This document shows positions 48,902-58,136 of a DNA stretch of 64,000 nucleotides, piece after piece (position 1 is the first letter of the stretch; each line of letters opens with the position of its first letter). The position numbers and the translations under genes are program-made. This DNA comes from Sphingobacteriales bacterium (GTDB lineage Bacteria > Bacteroidota > Bacteroidia > Chitinophagales > Chitinophagaceae), in contig OMJB01000078.1 of NCBI GenBank assembly GCA_900299255.1, forward strand, positions 1-64,000. Direction: 5' to 3'. Under the pieces are notes generated by a model. The model was not told the DNA's origin, made no database searches, and was given only the letters and a program-made list of their open reading frames with translations.

Positions 48902-49630
48902 TTATCCTGCTTTGCGTTTTTGAATTGCCGCAACAGATATATCCTGCCCGGCCACCTGTTTAAAACTCCCCTCCGACCACTCTATCTGCCATGCACCGGG
49001 CTTACCATTGCGCACTTTAAGCAGCTGCACATTCCAGCGCGGAAAACCAACGCCCGGCATACTGCCTGTTTCACTCATCAGCGGCTGTATCTTCCACCTT
49101 GTAACGCATGCGGTAATATTTTCGCTTTTCGGATTGTAGCGGTGTATAAACCCTGTTACCCTGCTTTGTTCCACAGCCAGCTGCAGCCGCCGCGATTCGG
49201 TAAAGCTGAGTTCACTTAACTCCCCTATCACAGCAGGCAGGGCGCTGCATTTTAATGCCTCCTCAATGGCCCACAAAACATCTTTCTGCCGCCACAGGTC
49301 AATAAAAATGATACGCCCGGGGTCTATGCCGAATACAGCCAGTGCTGGTGGAAAAATTGTTCGCCTGGTACTTACCCATACCACCGTTCCGCTCTTTTGC
49401 ATCAGCTGGCTGATGAGGCCCGCCATAAACCCGCTGGTTGCAGCAGCATCAGCTTTGGCATTGCTGATAAACTCATGCACAGCGCCTAACGGAAAAGCCT
49501 GGTCAGGGAATGCCTTTTCCACTTCCCTCAGGCCGGTACTGAGTATGTGCCCTGCTCCCCTTTTGAGCCGTTGCATGGCCAGCACTTCTTTTTGCAGCTG
49601 CTGAATTATATCCTGTTTTGCCGGTTGCAT
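48902..49630 (-). CDS. imuA: ImuA (RecA/SulA-like mutasome protein)
   Basis: FPLGAVHEFISNAKADAAATSGFMAGLISQLMQKSGTVVWVSTRR; cassette context. Confidence 0.85.
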   Translation of the reverse strand: MQPAKQDIIQQLQKEVLAMQRLKRGAGHILSTGLREVEKAFPDQAFPLGAVHEFISNAKADAAATSGFMAGLISQLMQKSGTVVWVSTRRTIFPPALAVFGIDPGRIIFIDLWRQKDVLWAIEEALKCSALPAVIGELSELSFTESRRLQLAVEQSRVTGFIHRYNPKSENITACVTRWKIQPLMSETGSMPGVGFPRWNVQLLKVRNGKPGAWQIEWSEGSFKQVAGQDISVAAIQKRKAG

Positions 49631-49653
49631 TATCAGAAAAGTTGTTTAACTTT

Positions 49654-49693
49654 GTTGCCAATAGCAACAATAGTATGTTTCCAATAATAACAA
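49654..49693. promoter_or_regulatory. Two 17-bp operator-like direct repeats in the imuA/regulator intergenic region
   Basis: GTTGCCAATAGCAACAA (49654-49670) and GTTTCCAATAATAACAA (49677-49693), 23-bp periodicity; first lies in perfect IR TTGTTGC-CAATA-GCAACAA (49652-49670). Confidence 0.75.
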
Positions 49694-49699
49694 CAGAAA

Positions 49700-50497
49700 A
49701 TGAAACCTGCAAAGATTTTTTTTCATAATAATATCCGGTTCCTTCGCGAAAAGAAGAAAATGAGCCAGGAAGAACTGTCTGGCCAGCTTGAGCTATCGAG
49801 AAATAAACTGCAGGCGCTGGAATCAGGAAAAACCATTAACCCCTCTGCCGCAGACCTGATTCAGTTTTCGGAATATTTCAAGGTCAGCGTAGATACCCTG
49901 CTGAAAACCGACCTGTCGAAACTGGGCGAACTGAAACTGAGAGAACTGCTGGCAGGCAATGATGTGTATATGACTGGCAGCGGCATAAGGCTGCTGGCAA
50001 TTACTGTAGATAAAAACAACAGGGAAAACACCGAGTATGTACCTGTTAAAGCTAAAGCAGGCTACAGATCCGGATACAACGACCCGGAATTCATAGCCGC
50101 ACTGCCAAAGTTCAGCCTGCCTAACCTGCCAAAGTCAGGCACATTCAGAATGTTTCCTACAACCGGAGATTCTATGCTGCCTATACCCGAAAACAGCGAA
50201 ATAATAGCGCAGTATGTACAGGACTGGAAAAGCATGAAACCAGATACCCCCTGTATAGTTATACTTAAAGATGAGCAGGACTTTGTTTTTAAGCTGGTAA
50301 CAGTGCAGGCTGACGGCGAAGTGCGGCTGAAATCGCTGAACCGGAATTATGCCCCCTATACGGTAAACAGCAATGATATTATAGAGATCTGGAAATATTA
50401 CAAACACCAGACCAGCACTATGCCTGCCCCCGAAACTGATATGCAGGAACTAAAAACGCTGATCATGGATATAAAAAACAGAATGCCTGGAAAATAG
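49700..50497 (+). CDS. XRE-family HTH/S24 (LexA-like) transcriptional regulator
   Basis: N-term HTH MSQEELSGQLELSRNKLQALESGK; C-term GDSMLPIPENS with FVFKLV lysine; candidate Ala-Gly autocleavage site KAKAGYRSGY. Confidence 0.9.
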   Translation: MKPAKIFFHNNIRFLREKKKMSQEELSGQLELSRNKLQALESGKTINPSAADLIQFSEYFKVSVDTLLKTDLSKLGELKLRELLAGNDVYMTGSGIRLLAITVDKNNRENTEYVPVKAKAGYRSGYNDPEFIAALPKFSLPNLPKSGTFRMFPTTGDSMLPIPENSEIIAQYVQDWKSMKPDTPCIVILKDEQDFVFKLVTVQADGEVRLKSLNRNYAPYTVNSNDIIEIWKYYKHQTSTMPAPETDMQELKTLIMDIKNRMPGK

Positions 50498-50528
50498 GCT
50501 TCACTCCTGCAAGAGTACAAAAAACAAT

Positions 50529-50568
50529 CAGCCGGCGAAATTTTCATTTCACCGGCTGGCCTGTTTTT
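50529..50568. terminator. Terminator hairpin between convergent regulator and paaD
   Basis: CAGCCGGCGAAA-TTTTCA-TTTCACCGGCTG then TTTTTAT. Confidence 0.75.
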
Positions 50569-50596
50569 ATATAACCCATTCTCAGCTCATTCTGTG

Positions 50597-51088
50597 TTAG
50601 TGGCACTTAAAGTATTCAAAGGGCTCCAGGCAGGCTTTGCAGGTAAACAAAGACTTGCAGGCAGTAGAGCCAAAGCGGCTTATCAGCTGGGTTTGCTTTG
50701 ATCCGCAATGCGGGCACTCGATTACATTATCTGTAAAACGCTCACTGTTGCAGGCAGAGGTAAGCGGAGGCGCAATGCCATACAATTTCATTTTTGCCTT
50801 AGCTATGTCTGTCATCCAGTCGGTAGTCCATGCCGGGTCATACACCAGCTTTACGCTCACGTGCTGCACTCCTTTGGAGGCAAGTGTCATTTTAATATCC
50901 TGCTCAATCAGATTCATGGCAGGGCATCCAGTATATGTGGGCGTCAGCAACACTTCCACTTCATCACCATTTACCTTCACATCCTTCAGCATGCCCATCT
51001 CTTCTATTGTCACCACCGGAATCTCAGGATCAATGATTACAGACAATATCTGCAAAATATCCTCCTTTGTAAATTGATTTACTACCAT
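50597..51088 (-). CDS. paaD: Phenylacetate-CoA oxygenase subunit PaaD (PaaJ)
   Basis: DUF59-like start; C-terminal CPHCGSKQTQLISRFGSTACKSLFTCKACLEPFEYFKCH. Confidence 0.92.
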   Translation of the reverse strand: MVVNQFTKEDILQILSVIIDPEIPVVTIEEMGMLKDVKVNGDEVEVLLTPTYTGCPAMNLIEQDIKMTLASKGVQHVSVKLVYDPAWTTDWMTDIAKAKMKLYGIAPPLTSACNSERFTDNVIECPHCGSKQTQLISRFGSTACKSLFTCKACLEPFEYFKCH

Positions 51089-51840
51089 GCTGCATCAGGA
51101 TAAGCGCGTTGCAGGTATTGCATTTCAGTAAGCATATGTCCCAGATACTCCGTATGTATGCCCTTAAGCCCTCCTGACTGCATATATGCCCCTTCCGGCA
51201 TGCTGAGGCCAGACATCTTAACCATTTCGGTAATGCGCTCCATCCATACCGGCTTTATCTTACCAAGGTCAACAGCAATATTTTTATCACGCAGTAAAGC
51301 ATCTACAGCATCCGTCTCAAACATTTCTCCGGTAAACATCCACAGCGCATCAATTGCAGCCTGCATCCTGCGCTGGCTTTCATCTGTGCCATTACCCAGG
51401 CGTATTGCCCAGTCATTTGCATGAGTCATATGGTAGCGGCTCTCCTTAACTACCTTAGCCGCAATAGATGCCAGCCTTTCATCAGCACTGCGCATCAGCT
51501 CCGAATAAAACAGATACTCATATGTGGCAACAAACAGTAACCTGGCTATTGTGTGCGCAAAATCACCATTGGGCTGCTCATTGATCAGGTGGTTACAGAA
51601 TTCACGCTCGCCCCTGCGGTATGCAAGGTCATCATCGGTTTTTCCGTTGCCATCCACTTCACCTGCATATGTAAGCAGAGCCTGAGCCCTGCCCGTCATA
51701 TCAAGGGCAAAATTGACCAGTGCAAGGTCCTCCTCGAGTGTAGGCGCATTGCTGCACCACTCCGAAAGCCGGTAAGACTGTACGAGCGCATTGTCGCCCA
51801 GCCTCAGGCAGTATTTATATAAAGCTTGTTGTTCAGTCAT
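51082..51840 (-). CDS. paaC: Phenylacetate-CoA oxygenase subunit PaaC (PaaI)
   Basis: YCLRLGDNALVQSYRLSEWCSNAPTLEEDLALVNFALDMTGRAQALLTYAGEVDG. Confidence 0.94.
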   Translation of the reverse strand: MTEQQALYKYCLRLGDNALVQSYRLSEWCSNAPTLEEDLALVNFALDMTGRAQALLTYAGEVDGNGKTDDDLAYRRGEREFCNHLINEQPNGDFAHTIARLLFVATYEYLFYSELMRSADERLASIAAKVVKESRYHMTHANDWAIRLGNGTDESQRRMQAAIDALWMFTGEMFETDAVDALLRDKNIAVDLGKIKPVWMERITEMVKMSGLSMPEGAYMQSGGLKGIHTEYLGHMLTEMQYLQRAYPDAAW

Positions 51841-51853
51841 AAAATAAAGATAT

Positions 51854-52138
51854 TTAGATTGCCTTAGCGCCTTCCGGCATTACATAAAATGTGGGTAAAC
51901 GATAAGTTTTGTCGTTTGAAGGATCAAAGAACATATCATTGTCATCGGGGTTTGATGCCACAATTGCATCGGTAGGCACTACCCAAATGCTTGTCCCTTC
52001 GCCGCGCCTGGTATATGTGTCGCGGGCATTCTGTAATGCCATTTTTTTATCAGAAGCATGTATGGCGCCTGCATGTATATAGTTCGCACCAGGCTTAGCC
52101 TGCATAAAAACTTCCCACTTGCCCAACTGAGTATCCAT
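51854..52138 (-). CDS. paaB: Phenylacetate-CoA oxygenase subunit PaaB
   Basis: WEVFMQAKPGANYIHAGAIHASDKKMALQNARDTYTRRGEGTSIWVVPTDAI. Confidence 0.94.
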   Translation of the reverse strand: MDTQLGKWEVFMQAKPGANYIHAGAIHASDKKMALQNARDTYTRRGEGTSIWVVPTDAIVASNPDDNDMFFDPSNDKTYRLPTFYVMPEGAKAI

Positions 52139-52162
52139 AGCTGTATTAGTTTTAATAGTTAA

Positions 52163-53119
52163 TTAATTCAGTTTTTCTTCTTTCAATCTGTATGCTTCGG
52201 CTGCCTCACGCACCCATGCACCTTCGGCATGAACCTTCTTGTGGTGAGCCATGCGCTGCTTATTGCACGGGCCATTGCCATTGATCACACTATGAAACTC
52301 ATCCCAATTGATTGGGCCATGATCATAAGATTTCTTTTCCTCGTTCCAGCGTAATTGATCATCCGGCACTTTCAGGCCTATCACCTCAGCCTGCTGCACC
52401 GTTTTATCTATAAACTTCTGCCTGAGTTCGTCATTGGTACTTCTTTTGATCTTCCACTTAAAGGCATCACCTGAACGCGGCGATTCGCTTTCGTGCGGCC
52501 CAAACATCATGAGCGACGGCCACCACCAGCGGTTCATGGCATCCTGAGCCATCTCACGCTGTGCCGCAGTACCGCTCATCATTTTGGCCATGATCTCATA
52601 CCCCTGCCTCTGGTGAAAACTCTCTTCCTTGCAGATGCGCACCATTGCCCTGCTGTACGGGCCATATGATGTACGCTGCAGCGATACCTGATTCACAATA
52701 GCCGCACCGTCAACCAGCCAGCCTATAGCTCCTATATCAGCCCATGTAAGCGCCGGGTAATTAAAAATGTTGGAATACTTTGCCTTGCCGGAATGAAGCT
52801 GCGCTATCATCTCATCGCGGCTTATGCCCAGCGTTTCAGCAGCACTGTATAAATAAAGGCCATGCCCTCCCTCATCCTGAATCTTGGCCAGCAGTATTTG
52901 CTTAGCCCTCAGAGACGGAGCACGCGTTATCCAGTTACCTTCCGGCTGCATACCTATTACTTCGCTGTGCGCATGCTGCGACATCTGGCGAATCAGGTGT
53001 TTGCGGTAACCTTCCGGCATATTATCGCGCGGCTCTATGGCATCATCGCGCTCTATTTTAGCCTCAAAACTCCCGGATGCTTTATCCTGCAGTTTTTCAT
53101 TTTTTTCAAGAAGCTCCAT
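52163..53119 (-). CDS. paaA: Phenylacetate-CoA oxygenase subunit PaaA
   Basis: [65 protein letters not shown]. Confidence 0.95.
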   Translation of the reverse strand: MELLEKNEKLQDKASGSFEAKIERDDAIEPRDNMPEGYRKHLIRQMSQHAHSEVIGMQPEGNWITRAPSLRAKQILLAKIQDEGGHGLYLYSAAETLGISRDEMIAQLHSGKAKYSNIFNYPALTWADIGAIGWLVDGAAIVNQVSLQRTSYGPYSRAMVRICKEESFHQRQGYEIMAKMMSGTAAQREMAQDAMNRWWWPSLMMFGPHESESPRSGDAFKWKIKRSTNDELRQKFIDKTVQQAEVIGLKVPDDQLRWNEEKKSYDHGPINWDEFHSVINGNGPCNKQRMAHHKKVHAEGAWVREAAEAYRLKEEKLN

Positions 53120-53173
53120 AAGTTTTAAGTTTATCGTAATCTCAAAAAATTAATTGTTTCGTTTGTTTATGCT

Positions 53174-54331
53174 CTATAGCGTTCCCCTCCGTGCCTGCTC
53201 TGCCTCAATAGACTCAAACAAAGCCTGGAAATTACCCTTGCCAAAAGACTTGGCTCCCTTGCGCTGAATAATTTCAAAGAACAAAGTCGGGCGGTCTTCT
53301 ACCGGTTTTGTAAATATCTGCAGCAAGTAACCTTCTTCATCCCTGTCTACCATGATACCCAGGCTCTTCAGTATAGCCAGGTCTTCGGCTATTTCGCCAA
53401 CCCGCTCTGCTACCGTGTCGTAATAAGTACCCGGCACATGTAAAAACTCAACACCGTGCTGCTTCATGTACGTTACTGTAAATACGATATCATCCGTAGC
53501 TACGGCAATGTGCTGGCAACCGGGGCCACCATAAAAATCATTGTATTCTTCTACCTGCGATTTCTTCTTGCCTATTGCCGGCTCATTGATCGGGAATTTG
53601 ATACGGCCGTTGCCATTGGTCATTACCTTGCTCATCAGGGCCGTATACTCGGTTGAGATGTCCTTATCATCAAATGTTACCAGATTGGCAAAACCCATCA
53701 CCCTGGCATAAAAATCAGCCCATTTGTTCATTGACCCCAGCTCCACATTGGCTACCATATGGTCTATGTACTTAAGCCCGGCAGATGTGGGGTTATATTC
53801 AGACTCCCACTTTTCGAAACCCGGCAGGAACAGCTCCTTATAGTTTTTGCGCTCAACGAAAATATGCACTGTGTCGCCGTATGCACGGATACCTGCACGC
53901 ACCACCTCTCCGTTTGCATCTTGCTCTACTATTGGGTCAAAATATACTTCCGCCCCGCGCGACACTGTTTCGTCAAACGCCTTGCGTGCATCATCTACCC
54001 ACAGCGCAATTACCTTAACACCGTCGCCATGTTTTTTCACATGATCAGCCACCTCCGAGTCGCCCGACAATGGCGTGGTAAGTACCAGCCTGATCTTATC
54101 CTGCACCAGTACATACGATGCCCTGTCTTTCACGCCCGTCTCAAGCCCGGCATATGCCAGCGACTGAAAACCAAAAGCTGTTTTGTAATAGTGTGCGGCC
54201 TGCTTGGCATTGCCCACATACAGTTCCACATAGTCCGTCCCATTAATGGGCAGAAAATCCTCTGCCTTATCGAATATCTTGTTGATTCCGTAATCGTAAT
54301 TCCGTACGTCTTTCAGGTTGGTTGTTTCCAT
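53174..54331 (-). CDS. hpd: 4-hydroxyphenylpyruvate dioxygenase
   Basis: DYVELYVGNAKQAAHYYKTAFGFQSLAYAGLETG; GPGCQHIAVATDDI; EGYLLQIFTKPVEDRPTLFFEIIQRKGAKSFGKGNFQALFESIE. Confidence 0.95.
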   Translation of the reverse strand: METTNLKDVRNYDYGINKIFDKAEDFLPINGTDYVELYVGNAKQAAHYYKTAFGFQSLAYAGLETGVKDRASYVLVQDKIRLVLTTPLSGDSEVADHVKKHGDGVKVIALWVDDARKAFDETVSRGAEVYFDPIVEQDANGEVVRAGIRAYGDTVHIFVERKNYKELFLPGFEKWESEYNPTSAGLKYIDHMVANVELGSMNKWADFYARVMGFANLVTFDDKDISTEYTALMSKVMTNGNGRIKFPINEPAIGKKKSQVEEYNDFYGGPGCQHIAVATDDIVFTVTYMKQHGVEFLHVPGTYYDTVAERVGEIAEDLAILKSLGIMVDRDEEGYLLQIFTKPVEDRPTLFFEIIQRKGAKSFGKGNFQALFESIEAEQARRGTL

Positions 54332-54340
54332 TTTTCGGTT

Positions 54341-55534
54341 TTATTCAGTTAACCATGATTTATAATAGCCTTCTACTTCAATATTCATTGCCTCTTCGGT
54401 AATATTCACCGGTGCAAAAGGGTCAATCATTACTGCCAGTTCTTTAGTTTCTTTCTGGCCTATGCTGCGTTCTATTGCTCCGGGGTGAGGGCCATGAGGT
54501 ATTCCGCCCGGATGCAGTGTTATCTGGCCTGCTTTTATATTGTTGCGGCTCATAAAATCACCGTCTACATAATACAGCAGTTCATCGCTGTCTATATTGC
54601 TGTGGTGGTAGGGGGCCGGTATAGCCTGTGGGTGATAATCGTACAAACGAGGCACGAAAGAGCACACCACGAAATTCTTGCTCTCAAACGTTTGGTGTAT
54701 GGGCGGCGGCATGTGGATGCGGCCGGTAAGCGGTTCGAAATTGAAGATGCTGAAGGTGTATGGATAATGGTATCCGTCCCACCCTGCCACATCGAACGGA
54801 TGATTTACATAGGTATAGGGGAAGATGATACCCTTTTTCTTGATATAGATATCAAAATCACCCTTTTCGTCAAATGTTTTCAGATTGGTTGGCCGTTTGA
54901 TATCTCGCTCACAGAACGGAGAATGCTCCAGCAACTGCCCGAAATCATTGCGGTAGCGGCGTGGCGTAAAAATAGGATCAAACGATTCCACATACAACAG
55001 GCGGTTGTCTGGCGTATCAAAATTGATCTGATAAACAGTTCCGCGAGGAATAATGATGTAATCACCATAGGCAAATTTCAGTTCGCCATACATGGTCACC
55101 ACGGTTCCACTGCCTTTATGCACAAACAGCATTTCATCAGCATCTGCATTTTTATAGAAATACTGTGTCGACTCCTTAGGTGCTGCCAGCCCTATGTGCA
55201 TAGCAGCATTCACAAAAAGTGTTTTGCGGCTCTTCATATATTCAGCCTCAGGCTGAATATTAAAACCATTAAAACTCATGGCATTCAGGCCGTTTTCAAT
55301 AGCTATTTTGGGCCTGGCCGAATATGGTTCCCCTTTCTGCTTTACGCCTGTAGGCGGATAAAGATGGTAAACAAGAGAAGAAAGCCCACCGAAACCATGG
55401 GTGCCAACTAGTTCTTCCTGATAAAGTTTGCCGTTTGGCTGGCGGGCTACTATATGGCGCTTATCTGGTATTACGCCTAAACTGTGATAAAATGGCATAT
55501 ATAATTTTGAAAGCGCAAACGTAACCACGCCCAA
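54341..55534 (-). CDS. hmgA: Homogentisate 1,2-dioxygenase
   Basis: YGDYIIIPRGTVYQI, PFDVAGWDGYHYPYTFSIFNFEPLTGRIHMPPPIHQTFESKNFVVCSFVPRLYDYHPQAIPAPYHHSN. Confidence 0.94.
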   Translation of the reverse strand: MGVVTFALSKLYMPFYHSLGVIPDKRHIVARQPNGKLYQEELVGTHGFGGLSSLVYHLYPPTGVKQKGEPYSARPKIAIENGLNAMSFNGFNIQPEAEYMKSRKTLFVNAAMHIGLAAPKESTQYFYKNADADEMLFVHKGSGTVVTMYGELKFAYGDYIIIPRGTVYQINFDTPDNRLLYVESFDPIFTPRRYRNDFGQLLEHSPFCERDIKRPTNLKTFDEKGDFDIYIKKKGIIFPYTYVNHPFDVAGWDGYHYPYTFSIFNFEPLTGRIHMPPPIHQTFESKNFVVCSFVPRLYDYHPQAIPAPYHHSNIDSDELLYYVDGDFMSRNNIKAGQITLHPGGIPHGPHPGAIERSIGQKETKELAVMIDPFAPVNITEEAMNIEVEGYYKSWLTE

Positions 55535-55688
55535 AAATTATTTACATGACAATAGTCAGTATGGCCAATGACATAAGTCAGTAACCTTCAGGCACTCCAC
55601 ACACAATGCCAATTAGCCAGAAACACTTGTACAATTAGCTATTTACGCGATTGCCTATTCAAATTCCCAGCCTACCTATCCAAAAAGT

Positions 55689-55714
55689 AAAGGCTTCCGG
55701 GTTCGAAAGCCTTT
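55689..55714 (-). terminator. Terminator hairpin downstream of the DUF4337-like gene
   Basis: AAAGGCTT...AAGCCTTT stem; T-rich tract on the minus strand. Confidence 0.6.
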
Positions 55715-55756
55715 TAATAAACACAAAGTTGAAATGTCAGTCCAATAGGTTAGCAA

Positions 55757-56326
55757 TCACCCAAGAATATTTGAAATAAAATCTGAGTGTAGCCTTATAT
55801 CCATAAAGGCAGCGGCACCCATTACAAATCCTGTGAGGCTTATACATACCGCAAAATAAAACAGCCATTTCTTTTGCGTAAGTGCAGTAATACCAAAAAT
55901 AGCAATAGCAATACTCAGCAGCGCATCTGTAAGGTCAAACTGGTCATCATACAGATTCAAGCCATCATACTCTTTTTTGTACCCTTCTGCCCTGGTTTTT
56001 ATGGAATCTTTCTCTAGCTCATAGCGGCGAATTTCCTGCTCATACCTGGCAATCAGTGGTTCAAATTCAGGCTTTTTTTGTACAGCAAGCATTTCCAGCG
56101 CATTTTTCACAACTACCTCCTTCGTGCTTTTCGCCTGATAGTACGACCATTCATCCACACTTTTTGCCTGTGCCAGCGACATTTTCTGGCAAATATTGTC
56201 GTCTTTAACATTACACAATGCCATAAATGTGGCTACAATAGCTACCCATATGGCCACCCTGCCGTGGAGCTTGCTTGCTTTGACATTTTCTGTCGCTTCT
56301 TGTATTGTATCACTCAGTTCAGGCAT
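55757..56326 (-). CDS. DUF4337 family membrane protein
   Basis: GRVAIWVAIVATFMALCNVKDDNICQKMSLAQAKSVDEWSYYQAKSTKE; multiple TM segments. Confidence 0.85.
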   Translation of the reverse strand: MPELSDTIQEATENVKASKLHGRVAIWVAIVATFMALCNVKDDNICQKMSLAQAKSVDEWSYYQAKSTKEVVVKNALEMLAVQKKPEFEPLIARYEQEIRRYELEKDSIKTRAEGYKKEYDGLNLYDDQFDLTDALLSIAIAIFGITALTQKKWLFYFAVCISLTGFVMGAAAFMDIRLHSDFISNILG

Positions 56327-56606
56327 CTACTTGTTTTACAGATAAAATTACCTCGAAAAAAACAACTCTTGGTAATTTCCTCAGTATAACAACTGTTAAA
56401 TATTTACACCATGTTACCGGCCAGCACATTTATATCTCAAATTAATTAACTAATGCATTTAATGCATCCTAATTATATTGCGAAAAATCTGGTGATACAC
56501 GCTCCGGCTTTTAGCACCCATTATGCCCTTACAGCCACAACAGTGATAAATATCATAAATACTTACAGGGCTAGACGAATACACAAAGCAACCTTTTGAA
56601 TTATAT

Positions 56607-58076
56607 TTGTCCGGATTGTTTATGTTTAATCATATAGCTACAAAATACCGATCCTATATTTCAGTGTTGCTGTTGGCAGCATGCTGCATTGCATGCAATT
56701 CAGGAAACGGAAGCGAACGATACAAGGCCAAGACAGACTCTGCAGCAGCAGCTCCTGCACACCCTTACGATAGTACGCTTGCCAAAGGAAAAGTGATTGA
56801 CAGCGTTTTCTGCAAAACACAGCCTACAAACAGCTATGCGCTCTACCTGCCCACAGGATATACACACAAAAGGCCACATCCTTGTATTTACTTCTTTGAT
56901 GCACATGCCCGTGGCTCACTGCCTTTAAAAACATACAAGGAGTTGGCTGACAAATACGGCTTTGTACTAGTCGGTTCCAACGTTTCCAAAAACGGCATAC
57001 CATGGCCTGTAACTAACGACATGGTTAAAGTGCTTTTTGACGACACTAGGGATAAAATAAATATAGACCCCAAAAGGATGTACACTTCCGGTTTCTCCGG
57101 CGGGTCAAGAGTTGCCAGTTCCATTGCCATTTTCAACGGAGGTATAACAGGGGTTATCGGATGCGCGGCTGGCTTCCCCGGTATTGACCGTACCATCCAG
57201 AATCAATTCGCCTACATTGGCCTGGTGGGTGAATACGATTTCAACCTGATGGAGATGGAGCACCTGGACGGCGTATTGGAGCAAAATGGGTTTCAGCACC
57301 AGCTCATCGTATCTGAGGGAGTGCATGGTTGGGCACCTGCGAATGAGTTTCAGACTGCCCTGCTCTGGTTGCAGGCAGATGCTATAAAGAAACAACTGAT
57401 TCCAAAAACTGACACAGCACTTTTGCTGGCACTCCGGGCTGACCTCGAGAAAAGAGCAAAGGCAGCCAGAGGCAACAATGACCTAATCAGAGAACATCAG
57501 TTTTTAGCCGGTATTCTGAAATTGCTGGACGGCATGATTGATATTGCTGCATTCAAAAAACAATACACTGCCCTCGATACCAGCGCGGCTTACAAAAAAG
57601 AATTTGCCTCGCTGGCAAGGCAGGAGCGTATCGAAACCAATCTACAGCACGAACTTGCCCAGCAGTATACATCGCAAGATGAGAAATGGTGGATAAATAA
57701 GGTGAGTGAATTGGAAGGCCTGGCAGCCAATGCAAAATCCCCCCGCGAAGCCGGAATGAATAAACGGCTGATCAACTATCTTGGACTGGTTAGCTACCTG
57801 AACATTACCCATGCACTCAAGACTGGCGACCTGGCCAACGCAGAGATTTACTTACGCATCTTCAAGTTAGCTGACCCTAAAAATCCTGATGTACCTTACC
57901 TATCTGCTATCTTCTATGCTAAAAAAGGCTTGCCTCAAAAAGCTCTTGAAGCGCTCCACGAATCACTCGAGCTGGGCTATAACGACTTGAATCAGCTGAT
58001 TAACGAGCCAGCATTTGCAAATCTGGCAGCTAGCCCGGAATTCATTAAAATAATAGAAAAAACAAGGAGCAATTAA
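56607..58076 (+). CDS. Lipoprotein with esterase-like alpha/beta hydrolase domain and C-terminal helical (TPR-like) region
   Basis: Lipobox LLAACCIAC; YTSGFSGGSRVASSIAIFNGGITGVIGCAAGFPG nucleophile-elbow-like motif. Confidence 0.65.
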   Translation: MSGLFMFNHIATKYRSYISVLLLAACCIACNSGNGSERYKAKTDSAAAAPAHPYDSTLAKGKVIDSVFCKTQPTNSYALYLPTGYTHKRPHPCIYFFDAHARGSLPLKTYKELADKYGFVLVGSNVSKNGIPWPVTNDMVKVLFDDTRDKINIDPKRMYTSGFSGGSRVASSIAIFNGGITGVIGCAAGFPGIDRTIQNQFAYIGLVGEYDFNLMEMEHLDGVLEQNGFQHQLIVSEGVHGWAPANEFQTALLWLQADAIKKQLIPKTDTALLLALRADLEKRAKAARGNNDLIREHQFLAGILKLLDGMIDIAAFKKQYTALDTSAAYKKEFASLARQERIETNLQHELAQQYTSQDEKWWINKVSELEGLAANAKSPREAGMNKRLINYLGLVSYLNITHALKTGDLANAEIYLRIFKLADPKNPDVPYLSAIFYAKKGLPQKALEALHESLELGYNDLNQLINEPAFANLAASPEFIKIIEKTRSN

Positions 58077-58136
58077 TTGCACAGTTGGTGCTATACCTGC
58101 TAATTGCAAGGTGCCGGCGAAAATTACATTTTACAA

